Source: Cytophagales bacterium
GTDB taxonomy: Bacteria > Bacteroidota > Bacteroidia > Cytophagales > Spirosomataceae
Direction of reading: 5' to 3'
Length of the DNA stretch: 64,000 bases
NCBI GenBank assembly: GCA_004292855.1
Contig: RDXN01000040.1
Coordinates: forward strand, 55,924 to 119,923
The notes under the pieces are model-generated. The model saw only the letters and a list, made by a program, of their open reading frames with translations. It was not told the origin of the DNA and did not search any database. Each line of letters opens with the position of its first letter. Within the stretch, counting starts at the first letter, position 1. The position numbers were made by a program, and so were the translations under genes. Below, one piece after another: positions 17,017 to 24,918 of the stretch.

Positions 17017-18867
17017 TTGAAAACCATTCATCTCATATTTCTGTGGCTGTTGTGGCCCACCGTCGCGCTGAGTCAGCCTGTTGTGCCGATCCGGTCGGGG
17101 GGGGCACTTGCGCTGAATGGGTATCTGGAAACTTTCGCCGACTCAACCGGGCGGCTGACGGTTTCCCAAATCAGGTCTCTGTATAGGCAGGGAAAATTTA
17201 GCGCATTGCCCGGCAACCGGCTGGTGATCAACTACACTACCGCCAATCATTGGCTGCATATTCGGCTCGCTCCCGCCAAACCTCAACTGCTGTATCTGGA
17301 GATCGACAACCCGCGCATAAACCGGGTCAGTTTTTATCAAACAGTACGCGATTCCGTTGTTAGTCAAGTGATTACGGGCGATTCGTTGCCGTTTACCACG
17401 CGCGGGTTTCCGCATTACAATTGGGTGGTTCCGGTATTGCTCCATGCCGAAAAGCCAACGGATGTGTTTGTGATGCTCAGTAAACACGGCGAAATTTTAA
17501 GCACCGGCATAAGCTTGTGGGGGCCGAACGCCTTTGAGCAATACGACCGGAGCCGGTACTTGCTATGGGGGATGTTGGCTGGCCTGACGGTACTGGTTTT
17601 GCTGCTGAATGGCATGGTCTGGATCGCCACCCACGACACGCTCTACGGCTGGTTCATGGCGGTCATTGTCGTAACGGCCTTCAACCTGGGGGCGGCATCG
17701 GGCTTAAGTTTTCAGTACGTTTGGCCCCATGCGCCTGTTGTCAACAACTGGTATCCGCAAACCATTTCGGCCTGGCTCATCGTACTGGCCCACGTCCATT
17801 TTATGCAGCGATTCATTGGGCAAGTGGCGGGAAATAGTTGGATTGTACATTGGGTTAACCGATTCAAATACAGCATCATCGCCTGTACATTACTCACACT
17901 TGGACTGGTGATTTTCGACGCTGTACCGACTAATTTTTTCCGATTTCTGGTCTGGATAACACTGTTTTTTTCGGTGATGGTTATTCCACTGGCGGTCTTG
18001 AGCCTGCGCGAACGCATCCGTCGGCGGGAGCCAATTATCCTGTTCTACACGGCTGTCACGGCTGTCCAGTTCTTAACCTTGGCCGTCTTCTTTGTCAACC
18101 TGTTTCTGACGCGGGCGGGCCGACCTCTGTTTACGATGCCGAATGAGGGACTGGTGCTGGTCAATTACCTGATCGACCTGATTATGATGTCGTTAGGAGT
18201 GCTGTATTTTGGGTTCACCAATTACCGGCAGCGAAACGAGCAACTGCTCACCACCCTACATCAACAGGAGCAGGATCAGTCGCGGAAGGTGATTGAGGCC
18301 CTCGAAATTGAACGCAATCGCATTGCTGAAGACCTCTACGACGACGTGGGAGCCATGCTCTCGACGGCCATCGGCTACGTGTCGAGTGTGATGCGCAAGC
18401 CCGACGTGCGCGAGAAATTCCCGCTCCTGACCGAGGCCCGCCAACTGCTGGTTCGGGCGGTCGATAACCTCCGCACAGTCTCGCATAACCTGATGCCCAA
18501 GAACTTTGCCGAACTCGGATTGGCTAAATCACTAGCCGAAACAATCGACAAGGTATCGGCTAGTACGAGCATCCGGTTTCGGTTTATCGTGGCCGGCCCC
18601 GAACGCCGGTTAGACGCCAACACCGAAGTCCAGATTTTTCGGATTGCCGCTGAACTCATCAACGACATCGTGAAAAACTCCGACGCGACCGAAGCCACGC
18701 TCCAGTTGATCTATGGCGACGAAAGCCTGGTTCTGATAGCCGAAGACGATGGGCCCAATCCCCCGCAATACAATAACCTGCACTCGAAAGTGGCCTTTAT
18801 CAACGGAAAAATCGACGCCGACATCAGCCCCGCCGGGGTAACGTTGCTGGCCGAAATACCGTATTAA
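17017..18867 (+). CDS. 7TMR-DISM sensor kinase 3: His replaced by Tyr, ATPase degraded
   Basis: Third tandem paralogue, 616 residues. The start is placed at the TTG at 17017: it gives a signal peptide (MKTIHLIFLWLLWPTVALSQ) that aligns with that of kinase 1 and leaves the palindrome upstream. A GTG at 16945 overlapping the previous stop (GTGA) is the alternative. It has a DISMED2-like domain and seven helices. The His box reads DLYDDVG, with Tyr441 in place of His. The ATPase has Asp550 where the N-box Asn belongs and no G boxes (EDDGPNPPQ, then no GxGL). It can be neither donor nor acceptor in the usual way, so it looks like a ligand-sensing or structural subunit. Confidence 0.85.
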   Translation: MKTIHLIFLWLLWPTVALSQPVVPIRSGGALALNGYLETFADSTGRLTVSQIRSLYRQGKFSALPGNRLVINYTTANHWLHIRLAPAKPQLLYLEIDNPRINRVSFYQTVRDSVVSQVITGDSLPFTTRGFPHYNWVVPVLLHAEKPTDVFVMLSKHGEILSTGISLWGPNAFEQYDRSRYLLWGMLAGLTVLVLLLNGMVWIATHDTLYGWFMAVIVVTAFNLGAASGLSFQYVWPHAPVVNNWYPQTISAWLIVLAHVHFMQRFIGQVAGNSWIVHWVNRFKYSIIACTLLTLGLVIFDAVPTNFFRFLVWITLFFSVMVIPLAVLSLRERIRRREPIILFYTAVTAVQFLTLAVFFVNLFLTRAGRPLFTMPNEGLVLVNYLIDLIMMSLGVLYFGFTNYRQRNEQLLTTLHQQEQDQSRKVIEALEIERNRIAEDLYDDVGAMLSTAIGYVSSVMRKPDVREKFPLLTEARQLLVRAVDNLRTVSHNLMPKNFAELGLAKSLAETIDKVSASTSIRFRFIVAGPERRLDANTEVQIFRIAAELINDIVKNSDATEATLQLIYGDESLVLIAEDDGPNPPQYNNLHSKVAFINGKIDADISPAGVTLLAEIPY

Positions 18868-18869
18868 CT

Positions 18870-18985
18870 GAGGTCATTAGTTGGTCATTGATTGTCATTC
18901 GTGGTCATTAAAGCTGTTTTCTAATTATGACCACTCAATGACGCACCACAAATGACTATGAATGACAATCAATAACTACTTAATG
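18870..18985. repeat. Imperfect inverted repeat between kinase 3 and regulator
   Basis: A left half rich in GGTCATT units and the sequence ATTGATTGTCATTC recurs as reverse complement in the right half (GAATGACAATCAAT near 18959-18972). It fills most of the gap, and its right end would encode the extra N terminus of the regulator if an upstream start were used. It may attenuate read-through from the kinase genes. Confidence 0.7.
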
Positions 18986-18997
18986 ATGCAGAGCAAA

Positions 18998-19627
18998 ATG
19001 ACCAAAATCCTCATCGCCGACGACCATCAACTCTTTAACGATGGTATGAAAATGATGCTCTCCGCCGAAGATAACCTCCAAATTGTGGGGCAGGTGTTCA
19101 GCGGGAAAGACGTACTCGATGCCGTGCATCGGCTTGGCCCCGATCTCGTGTTGATGGACATCAACATGCCCCATTTGAACGGGCTGGAAGCCGCCGAAAA
19201 GCTGCTGAAAAGCTACCCCGCCGTACGGGTTATCATGCTCACCATGTACAGCGACCGCAAGTTTGTCGATGATTGCCACCGGCTCGGTGTGCCGGGCTAC
19301 ATCCTGAAAAACTCCGGCGTCGATGAGGTGCTGACGGCCATCGAAACTGTTCTGGCAGGCAAACGCTACTACGATCCCAAACTCACCAAGAGTACCAACC
19401 CCAACCAACATGCCGACGACTCGTTTCAGAAGCAATTCCAACTCACCAAGCGCGAAATTGAGATCATCGGGCTTGTGGGTCAGAGCTTTACGAACGACGA
19501 AATTGCCGAGAAACTGTTTCTGAGCGTGGCCACGGTGAAGACCCACCGCAACAACATCAACCTCAAATTAGGCATTAACAAACCCGCCGATCTGGTCAAG
19601 TTCGCCCTCGAACACGGCTTGGCGTAA
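18998..19627 (+). CDS. NarL/FixJ-family response regulator
   Basis: Cytoplasmic regulator of 209 residues. The receiver domain has the acidic pair Asp8-Asp9, phospho-acceptor Asp54 in VLMDINMP, a Thr in MLTMYSD and Lys in YILKNSG. The LuxR-type HTH is C-terminal (LTKREIEIIGL through SVATVKTHRNNI). HisKA_3 kinases normally pair with this regulator class, so the three upstream sensors are its natural inputs. The start at 18998 gives the canonical MTKILIADDH; ATGs at 18962 to 18986 fall in the inverted repeat. NarL-type dimers bind short inverted repeats, which makes it the leading candidate to bind the 18-bp palindromes. Confidence 0.92.
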   Translation: MTKILIADDHQLFNDGMKMMLSAEDNLQIVGQVFSGKDVLDAVHRLGPDLVLMDINMPHLNGLEAAEKLLKSYPAVRVIMLTMYSDRKFVDDCHRLGVPGYILKNSGVDEVLTAIETVLAGKRYYDPKLTKSTNPNQHADDSFQKQFQLTKREIEIIGLVGQSFTNDEIAEKLFLSVATVKTHRNNINLKLGINKPADLVKFALEHGLA

Positions 19628-19650
19628 CGAATCCAAACCCCGTATTTTCA

Positions 19651-20556
19651 TCACTTCACGGCCCGTGCAACCTCCAGCGGGCGGTCGGTGCTCATGATGT
19701 CGGCCCCGTTTTGGGCGAAGGTTTTGTAGAGTGCGTCGCCTTTGGCAATGGCCTGCTTGTCGAGGTTGCCGAGTGTACCCAAAATGGTGGCAATGCCTTT
19801 GGCGTGCAGGAAATCGTACAAGGCTTTGTCGGGTTCGCGGGTGCCCACGAAGGCAATCATGCGGTTGTCGGGGATGCCCAAATCGTGCAGCCGGTCGTAT
19901 TCGGGTTGGTTGCGGATCGTGACGGAGATCATCAACTCAGGAGCCATTTTGTGCAGCCGGGCTGCGTCTTGGGCGTTGTACGTGATAACGGCGGCTGTTT
20001 GGCCGGTTCCCGTTTTGCGCACCATCTCCACCACCTTTTCAAATTTCACATTACGCTTCACATCGAGCGTAAAATGCACGGTTTCGCTCTGTTTGCGGCC
20101 CCAGCGCAAGACTTCCTCCAACGTCGGGATTTTGTAGGGAGTGGGCGTACCGAAATTATCTTCCAGTTTGTACTGCTGGACCTGCGAGTAGGTTTGGTCG
20201 ATGAGCTTACCTGTGCCGGTGGTGGTACGGTCGAGGGTGGCGTCGTGCATCATCACCAACAGGCTGTCTTTGGTCAGGTCAATATCGCACTCGATAATGA
20301 CCGGGTTGGTTTTGGTGCCAAGTTGATCGGCCAAATACGCAAACGATTCGATGCAGTTTTCGGGGTAGCCTTTCAAATCGCCCCCGCCCCGGTGCGCCGA
20401 CACGCGTGCCGTTAGACCGGGTCGATACCGGAAATTTTCATAGGCACGATTGCCCGTACCGACCAGATTGGCTTTGGGCGTACAGGTAGCGAGTGAAAGA
20501 GTGAGTAGAACAGAACTGCTGATTAACAGAGAGATAGACCGACTGAGGGTATTCAT
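19651..20556 (-). CDS. Glycerophosphodiester phosphodiesterase, lipoprotein
   Basis: Predicted to hydrolyse glycerophosphodiesters to sn-glycerol 3-phosphate and an alcohol at the cell envelope. The 301-residue protein begins with a lipoprotein signal ending in the lipobox LATC. The GDPD motifs are clear: SAHRGGG with a downstream PENCIESF, ECDIDLTKD with metal-binding acids, and MMHDATLDRTT. The start at 20556 is preferred to the TTG/ATG choices upstream because it begins the basic n-region. It stands alone, convergent with the NarL-type regulator. Confidence 0.9.
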   Translation of the reverse strand: MNTLSRSISLLISSSVLLTLSLATCTPKANLVGTGNRAYENFRYRPGLTARVSAHRGGGDLKGYPENCIESFAYLADQLGTKTNPVIIECDIDLTKDSLLVMMHDATLDRTTTGTGKLIDQTYSQVQQYKLEDNFGTPTPYKIPTLEEVLRWGRKQSETVHFTLDVKRNVKFEKVVEMVRKTGTGQTAAVITYNAQDAARLHKMAPELMISVTIRNQPEYDRLHDLGIPDNRMIAFVGTREPDKALYDFLHAKGIATILGTLGNLDKQAIAKGDALYKTFAQNGADIMSTDRPLEVARAVK

Positions 20557-20602
20557 TTGTATTGGAGTATGTAAATCGACGCACAAATTTCTCTTTTTTT
20601 TC

Positions 20603-20632
20603 TTGTCTCGTCAGTAATTATTCGTACTTTTG
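20603..20632 (+). promoter_or_regulatory. Promoter of the tRNA-Leu gene
   Basis: CTTG with TTG at 20603-20605 is followed after 19 bp by TACTTTTG (20625-20632), matching the Bacteroidota -33/-7 pattern. Transcription would begin about 27 nt before the tRNA. Confidence 0.65.
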
Positions 20633-20665
20633 CAGGCCAAAAAGCAGAAAGCTGCTGGACCACCT

Positions 20666-20747
20666 GCGGGCGTGGCGAAATTGGTAGACGTGCCAGACTT
20701 AGGATCTGGTGCCGCAAGGCATGGGGGTTCGAGTCCCTCCGCCCGTA
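20666..20747 (+). tRNA. tRNA-Leu (anticodon UAG)
   Basis: A complete cloverleaf with acceptor stem GCGGGCG paired to CGCCCGT, D loop with AAATTGG, anticodon stem CCAGA/TCTGG enclosing the loop CTTAGGA (anticodon TAG), a variable arm (TGCCGCAAGGCA) and a T arm GGGGGTTCGAGTCCCTC. The long variable arm is as expected for tRNA-Leu. CCA is not encoded; the sequence after the discriminator A is CTA. Confidence 0.95.
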
Positions 20748-20822
20748 CTAAATTGTGAATGAGCGATTGAGCGACGATCCGTCACCAACTCGCTCATTCA
20801 CTCATTTTAAACCTACACGATT

Positions 20823-22184
20823 GTGGATATAGCTCTTGAAAAAGCGAGTGAGACCAATGCCTCGCTTCAGATCACCCTAACATCAGACGACTACAAGCCA
20901 GAGGTCGACAAAAAGCTCAAGCAATACAGCAAACAAGTGGCTATGAAGGGCTTCCGCCCCGGTCACGTGCCCCCGGCCCTCGTTAAAAAGATGTATGGCA
21001 AGGGTGTTCTGATCGAAGAAGTCAACTCGATTTTGAGCAAAGCGGTGTCGAACTACATCCGCGAGAACAAACTACAGGTAGTGGGCGATCCCGTTCCAAA
21101 TCGCGAAGAGGCTGATGCAATCGATTGGGATAATCAGGAACAATTCAAATTTAGCTATGAGTTGGGTCTTGCCTCGGATTTTGAGGTTCACTTCGACCAA
21201 CTGCCCTCGATTACCAAGTACGAAATTGCGGTTTCGGACAAAGAAATCGATGAGACCATCGAGCGTCTCCAGTCGCAGTTTCATACCCACGAACACGCCG
21301 ACGCTGTAGCCGATGGCGACACGATCTACGGTGACCTGAAGCAGGCAAACGCTTCGGAGGATGCAGAGCCATTTGCCAGCAAAACCGCCTTCCCAACCAA
21401 TAAAATGGCCGAGGAGGGTAAAGTAGCGTTTATTGGTAAGGCGAAAGGCGATGTGGTGACGTTCACCATCGAGACGCTGTTCCCCGACGAGAAAGACCGC
21501 GCCAACGCAACCGGCGTAAAGAAAGAAGAAGCTGCCAACCTGACGGGGGAGTTCACGTTTGAGATCGAAGACATCACGCGTCATCAGCCTGCTGAAATCA
21601 ATCAGGAACTGTTCGACAAGACGTTTGGGGTTGGTCAAATTGAGAGCGAGGAAGCCTTCCGCGAGAAAATTCGTGAGGTAATCACAGGCAATTACGACCG
21701 CGAATCGAACACGTTGCTCCGCTACGACCTGGAGCGCGAATTGCTGAACATCCCGATTTTGCTGCCCGAAGATTTTCTGAAAAACTGGTTGTTCGAGACC
21801 AACGAGGGCAAAGTCTCGCGGGAGCAGATCGACACGGAGTTCGATGATTTCACAAAGTCGGTGAAACTGCAACTCATCAAAAACAAGATCGCCGAGCAGG
21901 GCGACATAAAGGTTGAATTTGAAGAACTGATGGAATCGGCTCGCCAGATGGTGCGCGAGCAGTTCGGTTTCGGTAGCAGCGATGACGAAGAGATGAACAA
22001 AACCATCGACAAAATTGCCCGTAACTACCTGATGGACGAGAAAAACAACGGTCAGAACTACACCAGCATGTTCAATCGGGTGTTCGACGACAAGGTGATC
22101 GAATTTGCCAAGACAAAGGTGACGGTCGAGCCAAAGCCCGCATCGTTCGATGAGTTCAAAGCGGTGGCAGAGGCCGCGGTGTAA
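20823..22184 (+). CDS. tig: Trigger factor, ribosome-associated chaperone
   Basis: Chaperone of 453 residues that binds the ribosome exit site and shields nascent chains. The N-terminal ribosome-binding domain carries the signature GFRPGHVPPALVKKMYG near residues 41-57. A shortened middle PPIase-like region and a long helical C-terminal domain follow, as usual in Bacteroidota. The start codon is GTG at 20823, giving MDIALEKASE, which fits the family N terminus. A rho-independent terminator follows 45 bp downstream. The location just upstream of clpP matches the common tig-clpP order, here with a repeat region and a regulator in between. Confidence 0.95.
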   Translation: MDIALEKASETNASLQITLTSDDYKPEVDKKLKQYSKQVAMKGFRPGHVPPALVKKMYGKGVLIEEVNSILSKAVSNYIRENKLQVVGDPVPNREEADAIDWDNQEQFKFSYELGLASDFEVHFDQLPSITKYEIAVSDKEIDETIERLQSQFHTHEHADAVADGDTIYGDLKQANASEDAEPFASKTAFPTNKMAEEGKVAFIGKAKGDVVTFTIETLFPDEKDRANATGVKKEEAANLTGEFTFEIEDITRHQPAEINQELFDKTFGVGQIESEEAFREKIREVITGNYDRESNTLLRYDLERELLNIPILLPEDFLKNWLFETNEGKVSREQIDTEFDDFTKSVKLQLIKNKIAEQGDIKVEFEELMESARQMVREQFGFGSSDDEEMNKTIDKIARNYLMDEKNNGQNYTSMFNRVFDDKVIEFAKTKVTVEPKPASFDEFKAVAEAAV

Positions 22185-22186
22185 CG

Positions 22187-22557
22187 CGTAACGCGGTTGT
22201 CCTCAACCGCCGTTGAGTATATTTGAAAGGGGCTGGCAACAGCCCTTTTTTTATGCCGTATCGCGGTTGTCCTCAACCGCGCAAATACACATTAGTTGTG
22301 CGTAGTGTTCCGCAGGATCACTGCGTGCTATTTATGAACGGTCGTTTGCAACGACCAGCCGTAAGGCTAAATGTCCGATTTATCGGGTTCGGAACAAATT
22401 GACCACGCAGTTAGCCTTGCGGCTTGGCCGTTGCAAACGGCTAGTCATAAACAGTGCGCAGTGGTCCTTCGGAACACTGCGCACAACTAGTGCCGTATCG
22501 CGGTTGTCTTCAACCGCGTGTCTGGTCCCGCACGGTTGAGGACAACCGCGATACAGC
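22187..22557. repeat. Nested palindromic repeat region
   Basis: The gap between tig and the XRE gene is almost wholly repeats. Long imperfect arms at 22294-22370 and 22411-22488 (starting AGTTGTGCGTAGTGTTCC) form a large hairpin. Outside these, a short motif, CGCGGTTGTCCTCAACCGC, appears near 22190, 22262 and 22498 and inverted near 22535. This could be a non-autonomous mobile element or a composite of two hairpin families. No gene is supported here. Confidence 0.8.
22228..22253 (+). terminator. Rho-independent terminator after tig
   Basis: Stem AGGGGCTG with CAGCCCTT around a GCAA tetraloop, followed by a run of T. Confidence 0.85.
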
Positions 22558-22964
22558 TAAAACCCAATCCGCTCCCTCACCGCGCCTTGGTTGGCAGAGC
22601 GAGCCAGTTCCCAGGCCAGGCGTTCTTCGTATCGGCGTTTCCAGTAGTCGGCTTCCAGGCGAAGTTTGTCTAGCTCAATTTGTTGCTTCTCGACGGTCAG
22701 GCGAAGGGTTTCGTTTTCGTGGCTGTGATCGGGGAGGGGTACGGCCTCGACGGTGGGCTGCTCGGCGTCGGAGAGGAGGGCGAGGAGTGAGATACCAAAC
22801 ACCCCCGCCAGTTGATTGAGCCGCGAGAGAGTCAGGTCGGTTTTGCCGCGCTCAATGTCGCCATAGGCCGTTGTGGAGAGGCCGAGTTGATCGGCCATGT
22901 TCTCCTGCGAAAGGCCGCGTTGAAGTCGCTGGAGCCGAATACGTTCGGGAAGGGTGTTGTTCAT
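22557..22964 (-). CDS. XRE-family transcriptional regulator with coiled coil
   Basis: DNA-binding protein of 135 residues. An HTH_3 domain spans about residues 4-60 (RIRLQRLQRGLSQENMADQL, then TTAYGDIERGKTDL). A linker and a predicted coiled coil follow (about 80-120, heptads in LRLTVEKQQIELDKLRLEAD). This layout is common in Bacteroidota regulators that dimerise through the coil. The start is set at 22964, 20 codons inside the longest frame, where the HTH begins. It is divergent from clpP; target unknown. Confidence 0.85.
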   Translation of the reverse strand: MNNTLPERIRLQRLQRGLSQENMADQLGLSTTAYGDIERGKTDLTLSRLNQLAGVFGISLLALLSDAEQPTVEAVPLPDHSHENETLRLTVEKQQIELDKLRLEADYWKRRYEERLAWELARSANQGAVRERIGF

Positions 22965-23095
22965 CAAGTTGTACTGACAATTTCTAAAGCCAAACCGACA
23001 AGAGTTTTCGGTAGCATAACGCAATTTTGTATCGAAAGATTTAGGGGAAACTTCCCTATAACGGTATTGGTTAATTCAACAAAGAAGATTTCACC

Positions 23096-23794
23096 ATGGA
23101 TTTTGGAAAAGAATTTAGAAAGTTTGCCGTGCATGGCATGGGCCTGAATGGGCTGACCGTCGACGGATACGTGAAGCACACCGTCGAGAACCACAGTGTC
23201 CAAAACATGACGCGTGCCGTGATCGAAGAACGCCCCATGAACTTCCGCGAAGTTGACGTGTTTTCGCGCCTGATGGCCGACCGAATTATCTTCATGGGCA
23301 TGGGTGTCGACGACAACATTGCCAACATCATCGTGGCGCAACTGCTGTTTTTGGAGTCGGCTGACCCGCGCAAAGACATTCTGATGTACATCAACAGCCC
23401 CGGTGGCTCGGTCTATGCCGGTTTGGGTATCTACGACACCATGCAGTACGTTCGGCCCGACGTGGCCACGGTTTGCACTAGTTTGGCGGCTTCGATGGGG
23501 GCTGTTCTGCTGGCGGGTGGTGCGGCTGGCAAACGCTCAGCGTTGCCCCACGCACGGGTTATGATTCACCAACCATCAGGTGGCGCGCAAGGGCAGTCGG
23601 TCGATATTGAGATCACGGCCCGTGAGATTGTAAAGCTCCGTAACGAGCTTTACACGATCCTGGCCAACCACACGGGCAAAACTCCCGAGCAAATTGAGAA
23701 AGATTCCGACCGCGACAATTGGTTTAAAGCCGACGAAGCCAAAGAATACGGCCTGATCGACGAAGTACTGCGTCGCGAGCGGACGCTTGGGTAG
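23096..23794 (+). CDS. clpP: ATP-dependent Clp protease proteolytic subunit
   Basis: Serine protease that forms the tetradecameric ClpP barrel and degrades proteins fed by ClpX or ClpA/C. It has 232 residues with the triad Ser133 (AASMGAVLL), His158 (VMIHQPSGG) and Asp207 (DRDNWF). The N terminus is about 40 residues longer than in E. coli before the conserved core, which is often seen in this phylum. A strong terminator follows. Confidence 0.96.
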   Translation: MDFGKEFRKFAVHGMGLNGLTVDGYVKHTVENHSVQNMTRAVIEERPMNFREVDVFSRLMADRIIFMGMGVDDNIANIIVAQLLFLESADPRKDILMYINSPGGSVYAGLGIYDTMQYVRPDVATVCTSLAASMGAVLLAGGAAGKRSALPHARVMIHQPSGGAQGQSVDIEITAREIVKLRNELYTILANHTGKTPEQIEKDSDRDNWFKADEAKEYGLIDEVLRRERTLG

Positions 23795-23822
23795 TAGTTA
23801 GCTTGATATTTAGTGAAGTATG

Positions 23823-23854
23823 GGCTGACGCACGCTCGCGTCAGCCTATTTTTT
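23823..23854 (+). terminator. Terminator after clpP
   Basis: Perfect 9-bp stem GGCTGACGC/GCGTCAGCC (23823-23831, 23838-23846) followed by TATTTTTT. It lies between convergent genes. Confidence 0.88.
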
Positions 23855-24446
23855 ATGCCGCTACACCACTCTGCTGAACATACTCCTCCCACTCATCAAT
23901 GTCGGCTAGTTCTTCCAGCAATGTGTGCGATACGTTGTGTTCTTCCAACGCTTCAACCGTTTTCGTACGTAGTGTTGATTGACTCCAGGGCATGTTATCG
24001 AATAGAGAGGGTATATTCTGTTTCATCCCAATCAAATAATAACCGCCATCCGTGGCAGGTCCAATAACAACGTCGCTGCCGTCGAGAGCATCAAATGCTT
24101 GTCGCAGGTGATTGGGTTGAATGCCCAGACAATCACTGCCGATAATCAGAACACGCGTGGCACCAGCCGCAAATTGCTCGGCAAAGGCGTTTTTCATGCG
24201 TTCGCCCAAATTATCCCCCACCTGAATGCGTTTTTCGTAGTCGCTCCAGCCATCTGTGGTGTTGATGAAATCGCCGTAATATACCACACGCTTCCACGGT
24301 AGCCATCGTGTAATTTGCTGTGTATGAGCCAGCAGATGCCGATACACCTCCACAGCACGTTCGGCACCAACGGTGCGGGCAATGCGCGTTTTGACGGTTC
24401 CCGGCACCGGGTTTTTCACGAAGATGAGAAGATGGTAGTTCTGCAT
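23853..24446 (-). CDS. TIGR04282/DUF2064 glycosyltransferase-like protein
   Basis: A 197-residue cytoplasmic protein of the GT-A-like family annotated as rSAM/selenodomain-associated or arsenosugar-type transferase. The N terminus LLIFVKNPVPGTVKTRIA is the nucleotide-sugar binding start. The motif IIGSDCLGI supplies the DxD-like acids, and IGPATDGGYYLIG is the family hallmark. No radical-SAM partner is next to it, so its pathway is unknown. Divergent from the RidA gene. Confidence 0.85.
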   Translation of the reverse strand: MQNYHLLIFVKNPVPGTVKTRIARTVGAERAVEVYRHLLAHTQQITRWLPWKRVVYYGDFINTTDGWSDYEKRIQVGDNLGERMKNAFAEQFAAGATRVLIIGSDCLGIQPNHLRQAFDALDGSDVVIGPATDGGYYLIGMKQNIPSLFDNMPWSQSTLRTKTVEALEEHNVSHTLLEELADIDEWEEYVQQSGVAA

Positions 24447-24462
24447 AAGGCGGTTTTGCTCG

Positions 24463-24470
24463 TAACTTTG
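24463..24470 (+). promoter_or_regulatory. -7 box of the RidA gene
   Basis: TAACTTTG matches TAnnTTTG exactly and ends 19 bp before the start codon, giving a short leader of roughly a dozen bases. No clear -33 TTTG is visible. Confidence 0.55.
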
Positions 24471-24489
24471 CGGTTTACTTCGGAAGAAT

Positions 24490-24858
24490 ATGTCTAAGCA
24501 AATTGTTTACACCGATTCGGCCCCCGCGCCCATCGGCCCATATAGTCAAGCTGTCCAAGCGGGCAATTTTTTGTTTATTTCAGGTCAAATAGCCGGTGAC
24601 ATAGCCGCGCAGGGGGGCGATATTCAGGCCGAAACTCGAAAGGTAATGGAAAACCTCGGGGCAATTCTGAATCAGGCCGGTAAAGATTTCTCAAACGTGG
24701 TGAAGGCCACAATTTTCGTTAAAGACTTGAACAACTTCGGGGCAATCAACGAAACATACGGTTCGTTTTTCACGGGCGACTTTCCTGCCCGCGAAACCGT
24801 CGAGGTGTCGCGCCTGCCCAAAGATGTCAATGTCGAAATTTCGGTAATAGCTATCTGA
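24490..24858 (+). CDS. RidA-family imine/enamine deaminase
   Basis: A 122-residue cytoplasmic protein that hydrolyses reactive 2-aminoacrylate-type imines formed by PLP enzymes. The trimeric YjgF/RidA fold is complete: YSQAVQAGNFLFISGQI near residues 18-34, and the catalytic Arg in FPARETVEV close to residue 103. A conserved Glu-rich end (VNVEISVIAI) follows. It lies 60 bp before gltX and probably shares transcripts with it. Confidence 0.92.
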   Translation: MSKQIVYTDSAPAPIGPYSQAVQAGNFLFISGQIAGDIAAQGGDIQAETRKVMENLGAILNQAGKDFSNVVKATIFVKDLNNFGAINETYGSFFTGDFPARETVEVSRLPKDVNVEISVIAI

Positions 24859-24918
24859 ACTGTGATTACACTGATTAAGTGATTAAAGTGATGTAGTGTT
24901 AATGAATCAGGGTAATCC

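Noticed and set aside
22454..22819. Plus-strand frame across the tig-XRE gap
   Set aside because: It runs through palindromic repeats and antisense to the XRE gene with Arg/Gly-rich composition.
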